Shown: positions 25,395-38,095 of the stretch, one piece after another
Numbering within the stretch: position 1 is the stretch's first letter
How the letters are laid out: every line of letters begins with the position of its first letter
Assembly (NCBI RefSeq): GCF_037893015.1
Contig: NC_133666.1
Span: 2,633,467 to 2,697,466 of the forward strand
Source of the DNA: Macrotis lagotis
Taxonomy: Eukaryota; Chordata; Mammalia; Peramelemorphia; Peramelidae
DNA length: 64,000 nucleotides
Direction of reading: 5' to 3'
Notes under the pieces: model-generated
Databases searched by the model: none
What the model saw: only the letters and a program-made list of their open reading frames with translations
What the model was told of the DNA's origin: nothing
Program-made: the position numbers and the translations under genes

Positions 25395-25625
25395 CGGAGG
25401 GGAAATAGAGAACACCCATACAGAAAGACGCCCCCCCGCACAGTACAACATCCACACGCTCCCCATGTGCACCACACGCACGTACCACACACTGTACAGA
25501 CACACAGACACCCCCACCCCCCACATGTCCCACACACAATACAGAGACACACCACACACTTGCACCACACATAACCCACATCTACCACACACATACTACA
25601 CAGACAGCCACACACATCCAGGGCC
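25395..25625. repeat. CA-rich low-complexity stretch
   Basis: Degenerate ACAC/CACC repeats (ACCACACACTTGCACCACAC and similar). There is no coding support. Confidence 0.7.
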
Positions 25626-27100
25626 TGCCTTACCGTTGCCACGTGTGTGCCTTCCCTGGTGCCTGAAGCCCCAGCGGTAGGTGAGGTCCTCTTCCCGCAT
25701 GCCCGTTCTCCTTCCAGTCGCAGCCAAACCTACCTGCTCCAGGACAGCGTGCAATCGGTCCCACGGCTGCCACGCATGAGCAAGAGAGCCGGGAAGCCTC
25801 CTCTGGAAGACCTGCTGAAGGTGGGACGTGGGCCGCCTCCAGCTTAGCCCTCGGGTTTCGCCCCAAGGGGGGGTCCAGCCCTTCAGTCCTCAGCCCACCC
25901 CGCCCCTACCCCTAGGCCCTACCAAGCAGCCTCACCACCACCTGACCTCTCTCCACAGTCAGGTGGGCCCCGGGTATAGTGCAGTGTGAGGGCCCAGGTC
26001 TCCTGGGGCCAAGGCGGGTGGCGGCATCATAGGCCGTGGTCCGCCATGTCCTCCCTCCCCTCAGTGACCCTGCCTCTGCCCTCTGAGCTGCAGTTTCCTC
26101 AATGGTGTGTGACGAGACCTGGGGCCAGTCTCTCCCCCCTCCTACAAGATAGGGCCACTCCCCCAAGAAGAGGGCACCTGGTGCTGCCCCGGTTGGCACT
26201 CCCCCAGATTGAGCTCCTTCCTCGGTCCTGGCTTCCCTGTGAAGGGCTGGAGGAGGACCGCATCCCCGAGGCTACCCGAGGGGCCACCGAGAGGGGCAGC
26301 GAGGGGCCAGGCCCGGCATCGGGGACAGACGTCCAACCACCTGCCAGGTCCCTGACTCAGGTGCTCTTCAGGTCAAGCTGGAAAACCTGAAATTTCCTGG
26401 CAGCCGGGCCCTTCCCGCCAAAGGTGGACAGTGCTGCATTTGGCTGGCCGGGGTGGTGCCAACAGGACGTGGCCCCATCAGGCCCTGCTCCGACCGGGGT
26501 TGGGTGGGACCCGGCCGGGGGGGCAGGGGCATGGCAGGGTGGCCTCCAGAGGTCATCCTCCATCCACTGACCTTTAGAGGCTATGGTGGGAAGGCAGTCC
26601 TCTGGCCAGGACAGAGGTCAGAGGGCACCGGGGGAGTGTCTAGGCCCTGCCTGTCTGGGCAGACATCTGGGCCTGTCCAGGGGCCTCCCCCAGCCTTTTC
26701 TCAGGGAGCCTGGCCCCCTGGGCTTGGGGGCAGCTGACGATTTGAGATCCCCCTTCAGGGAAGAGAAAGTTCTGGGGCTGGGAAGGGCAGCCCCCGAGAG
26801 GGCCTCAGAGAAGGGAGAATCTCGGGTTTGGCCTTGACTTGGGGTCAGTGATCCCCGCATCGGGACGGGAGGACTCGCAACCTGCCCCTTCTTTGGCCTT
26901 CTGGAGTCCACCCTGCCCCTTCACGCTCCCCTCACTCCCACTCTCGGGGAGCATTCTTCCCTGTAGCCTCTTAGAGGCTTTTCCCTTACCTCGTTAGGAG
27001 CTTCCAGACCCCAGCAGAAGGAGTCTTCAGAGGGAAATCGAGGGCGGCCCCAGTCACCCCCTCGTCGTCTATGCATTCCACACTGAAGACACAAAGGAGC
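25626..27100. other. GC-rich unassigned region with one exon-like segment
   Basis: Contains a segment at about 25,719-25,821 bounded by an acceptor-like TTCTCCTTCCAG and a donor-like CTGAAG/GTGGGA. One open frame reads QTYLLQDSVQSVPRL and then MSKRAGKPPLEDLLK, a plausible coding exon composition. A second acceptor-like CTCTTCAG/GTCAAGCTGG occurs at about 26,370. I do not recognise a protein family and cannot link these pieces into a transcript. No interspersed repeat was recognised here. Confidence 0.3.
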
Positions 27101-27566
27101 AGGTCTTGACTTACCTGGGAGGGCCCATGAGAAACCTGAACAATCCCTGTCAGCAACTAGTTCCACCCCACAGACACAACGCACAAGCCACACAAAACTG
27201 TTGAGATCCAGCCCCTATAGGCACCTGATAGAAATCTACCCAGAAGCCAAGCCACCCAACTCTATGTGTGTGTGCGTGTGTGTATATGTATGTATATACA
27301 CATCTATCTTTCTATACATACAGAGACCGAGACATCCATATATCTCTATGGATTCTGGGACTTCCTGGCAGGGGCCATGATTCACTGCTCAATCACTTTC
27401 ACCAACTCGTTCCAGCCCAGACAAATAGACATAGCACACAAGCCACACAACCATCGAGATCTAGCCCTATACACCTAGGGTAACCCACTCAACCACAACA
27501 ATCAAGCCCCCAGAGACATCTCATAGAAGTCTACATATAAGCCAAGCCACACAACCATTTATACAT

Positions 27567-27572
27567 ACCACA

Positions 27573-27618
<46 letters not shown>
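27567..27618. repeat. (CA)n microsatellite
   Basis: About 25 CA dinucleotides in a row inside the degenerate tandem repeat. Confidence 0.95.
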
Positions 27619-27620
<2 letters not shown>

Positions 27621-29125
27621 TTCCATGACTTACCTGGCAGGGGCCATGAGAAACTGGTCAATGAATTTCTCCAACTGGCTTCAGTCCACAAAAATAGACA
27701 TAACTCCCAAGCCACACAGCCATAGAGATCTATCCCTATAGACAGCTCACATATCGACCTAAGCCAACCCACAGCACCATCTAGATCTATCCCCTATATT
27801 CACCTCATATATTCATACCCACAAGCCAACTCAGCCATTTCTATATACATACACGTACAGACATACAAAGATGCATACATATGGATATGGTTTCCATATT
27901 GAAGGTTTAAAGGAGGTGGGCCTTGGCTTTCCTGGTGGGAGAGGCCCTGAGCAACTGACCAATCAGTCTCACCTACAACCTGATAGATCTATCCCATACG
28001 TAAGGCAACCCACAGAACCATTTAGATATACAGCCCCCACACACATAAGTCAACTTGCACCACCATCTGGATATATCCCCTATAGACACCTCACATAAAG
28101 ATCCGCATCAGCCAACCTTTGCATATAGACATAGCCTTCTCTACTCCACCCATAAGCCAACTCACACTACCATGTAGATATACCCCCCCCTTATTCACCT
28201 CATCATTATACCCATAGGCCAACTCCCCCCATCTAGATGCAGCCCCTAAAGATGCCTCACATGGACACAGAACTCAAGTCTCCCAACCTTTGAGTTGTAT
28301 CCTGTATGGGGAACTGACAGAAAGACATGTCAAGCCATACAGCCATCTAGACCTATCCCCTATATATAGCTCATATAGTTATACCCATAATCCAACTTGC
28401 ACAACCTTTTACACATATACATCTTATGGGTATAATTATGGATGGATGAATGGGTGGACAGACGGATGGATGGATGGATCGATTCCATGACTTACATGGG
28501 AGGGGCCACAAGAAATGATCAATCACTTTCACTAACTAATTACACCCCCCCCACAAAAAGACCTAATGGCCAACCCACACAACCATATATATTCCTATAT
28601 ACAGCACACATATACACATAAGCCAACTCCCACTGTCTTCTAGATCTATCCCTACAGACTCCTCACAGAAATAGACATGTCAACCCACACAACCTTATTG
28701 ATATGTCCCCTGTATACTCCAGAGAAGCCAAGTCACCATATTGATTTAGCCTCTATATATACCTCACATAATCATACCCATAAGCCAAATGTTACAACCA
28801 TTGGTGTGTGCATGTACACACTGCATTTATATATGGTTTCCATACTGAAGGCTTAAAGGAGACGGGTCTTGACCTACCAGGAAGGGAGGGACCATGAACA
28901 CCTGACAAATCACTCTCACATATTCGTTACAGCCTACACAGAGACATAGCACATACCCCACACAACCACAGAGTTCTATGCACTATAGACACCTCCTATT
29001 GATGCATATGCCAACCCTCACATATAGACATATTCCTATATACTATACATGTAAGCCAACTCACACAACCATAAAGACATATCCCCTATATAAACCACAT
29101 ATAGACACGTCTATCAATACAACCA

Positions 29126-29290
29126 GGAGCAGCTAAGTGGCACAGTGGATAGAGCACCAGCCCTGGAGTCAGGAGTACCTGAGTTCAAATCCAGCCCAAG
29201 ACACTTAATAATTACCTAGCTGTGTGGCCTTGGACAAGCCACTTAACCCCATTTGTCTTGCCAAAAAAAAAAAATCTAAAAAAATCTATA
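29126..29290 (+). mobile_element. Marsupial tRNA-derived SINE, plus strand
   Basis: Starts GGAGCAGCTAAGTGGCACAG, contains GAGTTCAAATCCAGCC and GGCCTTGGACAAGCCACTTA, and ends in an A-rich tail. It is an almost complete copy of the abundant marsupial SINE (the group to which SINE1/WSINE-type elements belong). It was inserted into the tandem repeat, so it is younger than that repeat. Confidence 0.9.
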
Positions 29291-30199
29291 CAATCATTTT
29301 CATATATCCCCTATATACTACATACACATGTCCATAAGTCAACTCACACAAACATTTAGATATATGGCCTATATACAGCTCACATGGATATACTCACAAA
29401 TCGAGCCATATAACCGTATAGATCTATCACCTATATATACCTCACAATTATACACATAAATCAAACCTTACAACCATTTGTGTGTGTGTGTGTGTGCATG
29501 TAAATACACACATTTCATTTATACATGGTTTCCATACTGAAGGTTTAAAGGAGGCGGGAGTTGACTTAACTGGCAGGGACCATCAATCACTTTCTGCAAC
29601 TTGTTCCAACTGTATAACTGTAGCCTCTATAGACATCATTCAAATCTACACAGAAGCCAAGTCATATACTAATTTCTGTGTGTGTGTGTGTATGGATATC
29701 TACACACACATGTATCTATCTATCCATCCTGCCATCCATATATGTCTATATTCCATGACTTACCTGGAATGGGCTGGGAGTAAGTGATCAGTCACTCTCA
29801 CCTACTCATTACAGCCCACAGAAATAGACACAACACACAATGCAGCAACCATTGAGATCCAGCCCCTATTGACACCTCACAGAAATCTACCCAGAAGCCA
29901 ACCCACACATCAGTTCAAGCACAGAGACATAGCTTTATTGCTATGTGCTTATCTATCTATATCTATCTATGTCTATTTATATGGATGATGTGACTTACCT
30001 GGTGGGAGGGGCCCTGAGCAAGTCATCCATCTCATTGACTTTCTAGTTCTAGCCCCCACAAATAGCCATAGTGGACAAGGCACCCAACCACATAGAGGTA
30101 CCCCTCTCGACAGCTCCCAGAAACCTACCCAGAAGCCAAGTGCCACAGACATTTCTATCTTTCTGTGTGTGTCTATAGAGACACTGACACGTCTACCTA

Positions 30200-30990
30200 C
30201 CTATCTTTGTGAGGGCTAGATGGCTACAGTTGTGTGGGGTGTGTGGTATGTCTCTTGGGGGGGGGGTGACAACAGTGCTTGGTCACTTTCTCAGGGCCCC
30301 TCCGTTACAGGTAAGTTATAGAATAGAGATAGACACCAGTCAATCCTGCTGTTCCATCCACTGTACCACCTAGCTGCCCCTACCTATGGACACACACAGA
30401 CACAGACACATATATCCACATAGACATCTCTATACATCTAGAGCCACATACAGAGGTATGGACAGATAGATGCATATATATAGACACAGATGCACACTTC
30501 TAAGTGTTGCTGTGAGTTGGCTTCTGGGTAGACTTACGAGAGGTGTCTATAGCGGATAGATCTCTGTGGTTGTGTGGGGTATGTGCTATGACCCTTTTCG
30601 TGTAGGCTGTAACAAATAGGTGACAGTGATCAATCATTTGCTCATGGTCCCTCCCTGCCAGGTAAGTCAAGGCATAGATACATAGATAGAGATTTACATA
30701 CAGACATAAACATATATATGTGTATTGTGTGCAGAGACATACATATGCACACACATGTAGGTCATGGAATGCAGACATATGCACACACAAACATCTAAAT
30801 GGGTGTGTGCATTGACTTCTGTGTAGATTGATGGGAGGTGTCTAGGGGAGATAGATATCAGCAGCTGTGGGGGTGGTATGTCAGGTCTTTCTTGGGGGGG
30901 CGGTGTAAGGACTTGGTGAGAGTGATTGTTGAGTTGATCGTGGTCCCTGCCCTGATGGTGCACACCCCCCAGCCAAGTGCGCACTCATTC
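30200..30990 (+). repeat. Same degenerate tandem repeat in opposite orientation
   Basis: Landmarks now read as reverse complements: GCCCCTCCGTTACAGGTAAG at about 30,297, CCTCCCTGCCAGGTAAGTCA at about 30,651, TTGGCTTCTGGGTAGACTTA at about 30,518, and GTTGTGTGGGGTATGTGCTA. The array thus switches strand near 30,200. A SINE 5'-end fragment on the minus strand is present at about 30,330-30,382 (CTGTACCACCTAGCTGCCCC). Confidence 0.7.
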
Positions 30991-32235
30991 AGCCACACAT
31001 ATCCCATATAAACCCATGGCAGACACATAGCACAGCAGCACACACAAGACTCCCCCTCCCTACAAACACACACACACACACACAGAGCCAGCTGTTGCTT
31101 GCCCTCTCCATTAATGCTATTTAGCTCACGTATGAAGCCCTGGCAGGCTGGGCCAGGCACTCTTTCCACACCTGCATCACATCCAAATAATGCTCAAAAT
31201 ACACAAATACATTCACAATATCACACAGCCTAGAAATACTTCATCCTACACACACACACACCCGCCACACAACCCAATCCAGGTCAGCAGTGAGAGTTTT
31301 CTGGCCTTTTGGGCTGGCTTTCTAGTTGTTGAGTGACACAGTTCCAAGTCATGTGAGCACAGCTCATGGACATCGCAGCTTAGAAAGCAGGGCCTATGCC
31401 ATGAATGGATGTTTCCTCATTGGCCACAGGGAGGTGCTGGGGCTCAGGGTACAGCACTTACTGTCATCAGGAGCCAGAGCGCCAAGAACAGTTGGAGGAG
31501 AATAAGGAAGCCATGGTAAGCTAGTCCTCTTTTGAAGGGGTCACCTCTAAGTGGTGTATGTTCTGACCCCTATGTATACTGCCCAAACCTATAGGCCCTC
31601 GAGACTGGGGGGGTTGTTGAGGATTTTCCTAGCTAGGGCTTTTAATTATTCTTTCATGAGTCTGTAGGAGTCAGCAGATCCTGGTGGAGTGACCTCTTTG
31701 CCATGGTATGTTGGCCACATGCTGCTTCCAGGGACTGGGCTCATAGCTTCCACTTGGCTATTAGAGAACCACTAGGTCCAGGTTTGTGGCCTAGCATTGT
31801 CCCAGGAGGCAGAAGCTTCTTTCATCTCTGTAGAGAAGTCCCCCCAAAATCACCCTTCCCCTGTAGCACCAAGCAGGACACCTTGCCTCGTGTGGACCAG
31901 CTTTCCACCCGTTCTCTAGTGTCCCGAATGGAGGGCCCGTACACATTTTCCAGGAATATTGAGATGAACTGGGTGGGATATACCTGTGATTCATTAAGAT
32001 GGACCCCCTTCGTGATGGTGAAATAGACCTGGGACATGGGCATTCGATTCTTCTAGAGCCAATGGGCTCAGCAACAGGTGCTTGTATGACAGAGAAGGCA
32101 TTCTCAAGGGTCCTCCAGGGTTGGGATGGACATCTGTAGTCTGGTCTTTGAAGAAGAACATTCTCAGACAGCCAGGCCCGAGTTGTAACCTTTACTCTAA
32201 CCCGTATAGGTTCATTGTGAAGCATTTTTTCTCTT
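30991..32235. other. No gene recognised
   Basis: Contains short CA microsatellites at about 31,068-31,085 and 31,250-31,262. The rest is unique sequence in which I see no conserved coding frame and no repeat I can name. Confidence 0.5.
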
Positions 32236-32440
32236 TCTTTTGGTAATGAGGTTAAATGACTTGCCCAAGGTTACACAGCTGGGCAACTATGAAGTGTCTG
32301 AGGCCAAATTTGAACTCGGATCATCCTGAGCACCTCCAGGGCTGCCACTCTATCCACTGTGCCACCTAGCTGCCCCTACGTATATGTCTAAGACCATATT
32401 TGAATTTGGGTCCTCCTGACTCTGGGGCTGGTGCTGTATA
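32236..32440 (-). mobile_element. Marsupial SINE, minus strand, plus adjoining fragment
   Basis: GACTTGCCCAAGGTTACACA to CCACCTAGCTGCCCCT (32,236-32,378) is a full minus-strand SINE. It is followed at 32,383-32,440 by a second partial copy (GAATTTGGGTCCTCCTGACT). Confidence 0.85.
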
Positions 32441-33780
32441 TATCCATACTATATAATCCATGGGTTTCAGTGAGTGCCAACTAGGTGGTGAGTAGCTGGT
32501 ACTCAAGAGGAGAGTAGCAACTGTGGGGTCAGGCCAAGGTCCTTAGGGAAGTGGTGGCTGTGATGTGACATCCAGAAGATCTATGAGACCTCCATTTGAA
32601 TGAAACTTTCCCTCTGTGGCACTAGAGGAGGGGCAAGAAGATGGCCTACACAAGGCCAGGTGTCCTGCTTGGGGCCCCAGGGGAAGGGTGATCTTTGGGT
32701 AACTCATCCACAGAGATAGGTTGTGGGAGAAGGAGATGTGGGATGAACCAGAGAAGGCAACCAAATCTGGGCCTCCTTCACAGTGATGGGTGTTGTGGAG
32801 CCAGGCCAAGAGTCTTGGGTAGGATGAGGAATGTCCTGCCCTTCTTAAGTGGCTACAGTCTGAAAATTTCCCAGGCTCCAGAGGTTCTTTGCCATCTTGT
32901 GGCACCCTATGCATGGAGTAACATGGTCAGGGAGCTAGGATTCCAGAGCTGAGGCATCCTCTTGTGTGGTGTGCTAGATCCACATAGTGCCCCCAAGGGC
33001 CATGGGAAAACTTCCAAGTTATGTCCATGGACAATAGAGGAACTAGAGGGAGGTGGTTGAAGATGAAAGCAGATTGGGGCCAACTGCCATCAGGAGTAGT
33101 GGCCCTGCTCTGGCCTAAATGGCTGCAGTAAAAGGGGGGGGGGTCCCTAAGCTGCAGAACAAGTGAGTTCAGTGAGCAGTGCTCCTTGGTGAACTATGCT
33201 GTGTATTACTACTACACCTGTGACTTAGGACCTTTGTAGCAGGTGGCATTGGGGAATGTTGGGTCACCCTTAGGGAGTGGTAGGTATACCAAATCCCAGC
33301 AGGCCTTTCTCATGATTCAGGTGAAGTTCTTAGGTTTTCAAATGGTGAGTTTCCAGCTAATGGCTATTCATGTCAGTGATGGGACAGGGACAGTCATATG
33401 GGGGGTGGGAGATGTATCCCAGCCCTTCAATGCTAGTGGGTGGTCCTGGGTGTCCCTGAGGCCAGGAATCTTTGAATTTCCAGGGATATCAAAGGATATT
33501 GGTCCTCTGGGGACTGCCATGTCAGAGCACTTCCTAAGCCGTTGACAATATTGTGGGCTGCTACTCTGCGTTGCGGATAGACAGCTTATAGGAGCCTCCT
33601 CCCCTCAGATGAATCTCCAAGTTACTAGGGGGTCAATATGAGCCCTTCTCCCACAGGCACCAGGCTCACCCTGGTTCTCTCTCAGATTGACCTTTGGCTG
33701 AACTTTACCCGCGATTTTCTGATTCCTGGAACCATGGGAGGGCCAGGGAGCCTTAGGAATGAAAACTAGAACACTATGAC
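32441..33780. other. No gene recognised
   Basis: Unique sequence of average composition. Open frames are short and have no recognisable motifs. I see no repeat that I can name. Confidence 0.45.
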
Positions 33781-34030
33781 CCCACTTTTTAAATTGAAAT
33801 TAAGTCTTGCAATTATACCTAAAGCTAACTTGCACCATTTTGGTAGTTCTCTCCCTCCCCCCACCCGAGGAGAGCAAGCAACCCGCTCTAGGTTATACAC
33901 ACTATCATGTTATACATATTTCCAAATTGGTCATACCATGAAAGGAGTAGACTAGAGGGGAAAACTACAAGGAGAAAAAACAAAAGCATAAAAAGGTGAA
34001 GAGAGTATGCTTTGATCTCTCCACTGATTG
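33780..34030 (-). mobile_element. Probable LINE 3'-end fragment, minus strand
   Basis: TTGCAATTATACCTAAAGC through ATACATATTTCCAAATTGGT and an A-rich AAAGCATAAAAAGGTGAAG to ATGCTTTGATCTC resembles a segment common near the 3' ends of marsupial LINEs in reverse orientation. The assignment is from memory and tentative. Confidence 0.35.
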
Positions 34031-35837
34031 AGATTGCCCAAGCTGGCCCGCACCCCTCATCAGGGGTGGCCCAAGAGGCTTGCGTGTGGTGGCCAATAGG
34101 GCGGCGCCCCTAATGCCCATTGCGGAAGGGAACTGTGGGATTTCTAGGTTCTAGGCAGACTTAGGCTAGGGAAGTTTTTACAGCAAGCCATTGCTTCAAC
34201 AGCCTAGTCCAAGGCAGGTAGCTGGAAGAATCCCCTTGGACTAAGGAGGTGGCCATCTTTAGTAAGAAACAAACAGAATAGTCATCCTGCATGTTTCTGC
34301 CTTTTCAACAGACCAGTCATGGGTCAACTCTCATGAGATTCAATGACCTGGGATGGAGGGGGACCAGAGGCACTCTCAGCTCCCCACCATCTCTCCTATC
34401 TTGGGGTCTGCTTTCTCACTCCCATTGAAGCAGACCCTAATCATGCAGACGCTTCCTCCTCACAACTTGAGATTGTTTCTGAGGAGTAGGGAAGGCTCAC
34501 CAAGGAGGGTAGAGGCTTTGAACCAGGACGAGGATCATGATCATGAACTTCTGCCAGTGGGCAGCCTGGGCACTAGGACATTGCTTCCTGAGGGTCACAA
34601 CTGGAACAAGATGCTCCTTTTGATATTTTCCCCAAGCTAAATCTGGTAAGCCCATATTGAGGCTGAGTACATAGACCAATAGCCAGATGGACTGGTGGAG
34701 CAGGGTGGATGGGGGAGGTAAAGGAAGTGGCATCCCCTGCCAATGAGACCCCCCCCCCCGACACATTCTGCTATGTCCCACATATTAGCATGTGATGAAG
34801 GAAACCAAGGGATCTCCATTCTTACCCCTAAAGCCACCCTAGATCAGCCAACCCCTGTCTCAATAGGATCTTTCCAAGGGTGTAGAACCACTCCCACCAC
34901 CTCTCAGAGCCCTTTTGCCACTTCTCCCACTACTCCCAGATCTTAGGAAGCCCCACTGCAAGCAAATTAAGCCCCACCAATGGTCAAATTCCTCTGACTC
35001 AGGAACTGGGAGCTGGAACTTTCTCAGGGATTTCTAGTGAGGGGACCCTGCAGAGCTAATGCCAAGTGGATGAACATAGTGGGTGGGTGACCATGAGTTG
35101 TCCATTCCTAGCCTCATCAGGGTCTCCTGGATTCCACCATGGGGACTGATTGGAAACTGTAGGATCTTCCACCTTAGAGAGGATGACTGACAGAAATTGT
35201 CCAGGTCACCCTATGTGACGATGCATGGCCTCAACTATGGTGGGCCAGGATTATAACACACATGGTTGACAGCAGCAACCCCGACCAGACAATGAACTTA
35301 GGCCTGCATCGCAGATAGGATCAGGCCCAGAGATAGGGGGTAGAGTCAGGACCCAGCAATAGCAGTATCCAGCATAGGGGAGGATGGGAAGGGAGGAGGC
35401 TGGCCTCTAGGACAAGGGGCCCAAAGTCATACTCTCACATAAGGGGGAAGAGACCCACCTCAGGAGTGGCAGTCCCCACCATGCTGCTGCCCCAACACAG
35501 AGTGGGGAGGGGTAAAGATGGGCAACTAGCCACCCAGGCATAGAGGGAAAGAGATAGGTCCTAACAATGGCAATGGCCACAGTTGTGTCCCCTTAGCATG
35601 GGGGCAGTAACAGTGCAGGCCTGTGAGAATAACCCCAGCATGAGTGGGAGGAAGGAAGGTGGGAGGGTCAGGCCTCCATACAAGGAGATAGCACATTCCC
35701 AGCAGAAGAGGACATAGTAAGACCTGGCATAGGAAGGGGAAGAAAGAAAGGACTGAGTCAATCTAAGCCATGATGGCACCACGGCACTCAGACCTATTGC
35801 AACTCCGTCTCACCGAGGGGATCAGCACAGACCAATA
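34031..35837. other. No gene recognised; some short-period repetition
   Basis: From about 35,270 to 35,760 there is loose repetition of phrases like AGGACCCAGCAATAGCAGTA and AGAGATAGG, resembling a decayed minisatellite. Nothing supports a gene. Confidence 0.4.
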
Positions 35838-36270
35838 GGAAGAAAGGGAGGAGGTAGGGAAGGAGGTAAGGAAGGAATGAAAGAAGGAAGGAAGGGGAGG
35901 GGAAGGAGGAAGAGAAGGAAGTAAAGAGGGAAGGAGGGGAAGAAGGAAAAGAGGGAAGAAAGGAGGAAAGGAAATAAGGAAAGAGGAGGAAGGAAGAAAT
36001 GAAGGAAGGAGAAAAGGGAGGAAGAAAGGAAACAGGGAAGGAAGGGATGAAAGGGAGGATGGAAGGAAGGAAGAGAGTATGGAAGGAGGGAAAGAAGCAG
36101 GGGAAAAGGTAGGAAAGAGGAAAGGAAAGAAAGGAGGGGGAAGAAAGAAAGGAAGTAAGGAAAGAGGAAGGGAGGTAGGGAGGAAAGAGGAGGAAGGGAA
36201 AAAAGGAAGGAAAGGGAGGAAAGGGGAGAAAAGAGAAAGAAAGGAAGTAAGGAAAGAGTGGAAGAAAGCA
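35838..36270. repeat. Polypurine tract (GGAAG/GAAA-rich, about 430 bp)
   Basis: The plus strand is almost entirely A and G (AAGGAAGGAAGGGGAGG and variants) with rare T or C. Long apparent reading frames on both strands follow from this composition and are not genes. Mirror-symmetric purine tracts of this kind can form triplex DNA. Confidence 0.95.
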
Positions 36271-36499
36271 AGCATCTCTCCTAGTCTCTTTGGATCTTGC
36301 TAGCAGCTCTGAGGCAGGGTGATTATGATCCTCCTTTTCTAGAGAATCACAGCAACTTTAGTGTCGGAGGCTGAATTGAAATTCAGGTCAAGGCCCAGAC
36401 TCAAGTTCCACCACCAAAGGTGAGCAGAGCTCATTGGTAAGAATTGTCCTTTCCTGGCACAGGATGGTAACACTAGGAAGAGTAGGGAATCAGGGAGGT

Positions 36500-37045
36500 G
36501 CTAGCAATAGTAGCAATGAGTCCCAGTGGTAGAGGCACTGGCATGAAGAACAATGATAGCCCAGTGGGTGGAGAGAAGGCAGAGTGGGCATGGGCATGAA
36601 CAGCAAGGATAATTCAGAGGGGAGAACAGAGGCAGAGTGGGCACTGGCATGAACATCAGTGGTAACATTGGATGGAGAATGGGCACTGGAATGAACATCA
36701 ATGGTAACAGTGAATGAATAGGGGGCAGAGGGCACAGGCATGAACAGCAATGATAACCCACTTGGTGGAGAGAAGGCAGAATGGACACTGGCATGAACAA
36801 TAATAACCCAATGGGTGGAGAGCAGGCAGAAAGGTGGGCAGAGTGGGTCCTGGCACGAACTGCAGTGATAATTCAGTGGTCATAGAGTGGGCACTGGCAT
36901 GAATGTTAATGATAACCCAATGGGTAGAGAGTTGACACAGTGGGCACTGGCATGGTATCAATGGTAACAGTGGCTGAAGAATGGGCAGAGTGGGCAGTGG
37001 CATGATAGCAATGATAACCCAGTGGGTGCAGAGTGGGCAGTATTA
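36500..37045 (+). repeat. Minisatellite, about ten units of 40-60 bp
   Basis: Recurring phrase GCACTGGCATGAACAGCAAT followed by GATAACCCAGTGGGTGGAGA and a variable GCAGAGTGG tail (copies start near 36,536, 36,590, 36,642, 36,684, 36,730, 36,785, 36,850, 36,890, 36,945 and 36,990). The open frames on the minus strand here are repeats of the same short peptide and are not convincing as a gene. Confidence 0.85.
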
Positions 37046-37344
37046 AACCTAATTCCAAGGTGATGTGTTTGACTCCAGTCTGGGGTTCTTCACCATTTTT
37101 GTGTTCACAAGAATTCTGGAGAACTGGTGAAGCCTTTCCCAGATACCTCACATCCAAGTCACAGACAAAGGAACCAAATGCCATTCCAATAGTTATGAAA
37201 TGTTGGGCCCCTCAGGTTCAGAAACTCCAGTCTAACCCTGGGGGCAAAAATTTCAAGGCCCAAGACTTAACTTCTCTTCAAATCATCCACCCAGCCTAAC
37301 CCTAGAGATTCATTAGAAGTTGAGCCAAGTGATGATTTAAGAAT

Positions 37345-38095
37345 GGGGTATAGGCAATATGACCGGAAGGGACAATGATCAGTGTTGGAAGGGATGTGGG
37401 AAATCTGGGACACTAATACACTATCGGTGGAGTTGTGAACTCATCCAGCCTTTCTGGAGAGCAATTTGGAATTACACCCAAAGGGCAACAAAAATGTGCA
37501 TCCCCTTTGATCCAGCAATACTAGTACTGGGTCTATACCCTGAAGAGATGATGAAAAAGGGTAAAAACATCACTTGTACAAAAATATTCATAGCAGCCCT
37601 GTTTACAGTAGCAAAGAATTGGAAATCAAGTAAATATCCTTCAATTGGGGAATGACTTAGCAAACTGTGGTATATGTATGTCATGGAACACTATTGTTCT
37701 ATTAGAAACCAGGAGGGATTGGAATTCAGGGAAGCCTGGAGGGATTTGCATGAACTGATGCTGAGTGAGATGAGCAGAACCAGAAAAACAATGTACACCC
37801 TAACAGCAACATGGGGCTGATGATCAAACTTGATGGACTTGCTTATTCCATCAGTGAAACAAACAGGGACAATTTGGGGCTGTCTGTGATGGAGAATCCC
37901 ATCTGTATCCAGAGAAAGAACTGTGGAGTTGGAACAAAGACCAAAGACCCTCTACTTTTGAAGTAGAGGGCTGTACATAGGGATGGGGAGGAGTATGGTG
38001 GTTCATATTAGTCCCATGGTCTGGAATGACTGGACAGGCAATTGAAGGACGCCTTCTTCTCAAGGGGATCCCTGTTATTTTCTCTAGTCATACAA
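37345..38095 (+). mobile_element. Marsupial L1 LINE 3' end, plus strand
   Basis: Contains the block typical of marsupial L1 3' ends: TGGTGGAGTTGTGAAC-like, CCAGCCTTTCTGGAGAGCAA, TTTGGAATTACACCCAAAGG, AGCAACAAAAATGTGCATCC-like, TTCAATTGGGGAATGACTTA and CTGAGTGAGATGAGCAGAAC. It is 5' truncated. Confidence 0.85.

Larger units (their letters stand above)
27100..30200 (-). repeat. Degenerate tandem repeat with recurring splice-donor-like motif
   Basis: A unit of very roughly 250-300 bases recurs with heavy divergence. Landmarks are CATGACTTACCTGGCAGGGG (near 27,112, 27,359, 27,628, 28,487, 29,563, 29,756 and 29,992), ACACAAGCCACACAACCAT, GAGATCTAGCCCCTATAGAC, ACCTCACAGAAATCTACCCA and AAGCCAAGCCACACAACC. 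Several units also carry TTTCCATACTGAAGGTTTAA and AGGAGGCGGG (27,890, 28,849, 29,530). On the minus strand the first landmark reads CCAGGTAAGTC, a perfect splice donor. Local TG/CA, TATG and TATC microsatellites sit inside units. One SINE interrupts it at 29,126-29,290. It has no coding frame. Confidence 0.75.

Noticed and set aside
31000-35837. Possible endogenous retrovirus remnants in the unassigned stretch
   Set aside because: I saw no LTR pair, primer-binding site or recognisable retroviral protein segment, so none is reported.
35763-36275. 170-codon Pro/Ser/Phe/Leu-rich frame
   Set aside because: It is the translation of the polypurine tract.
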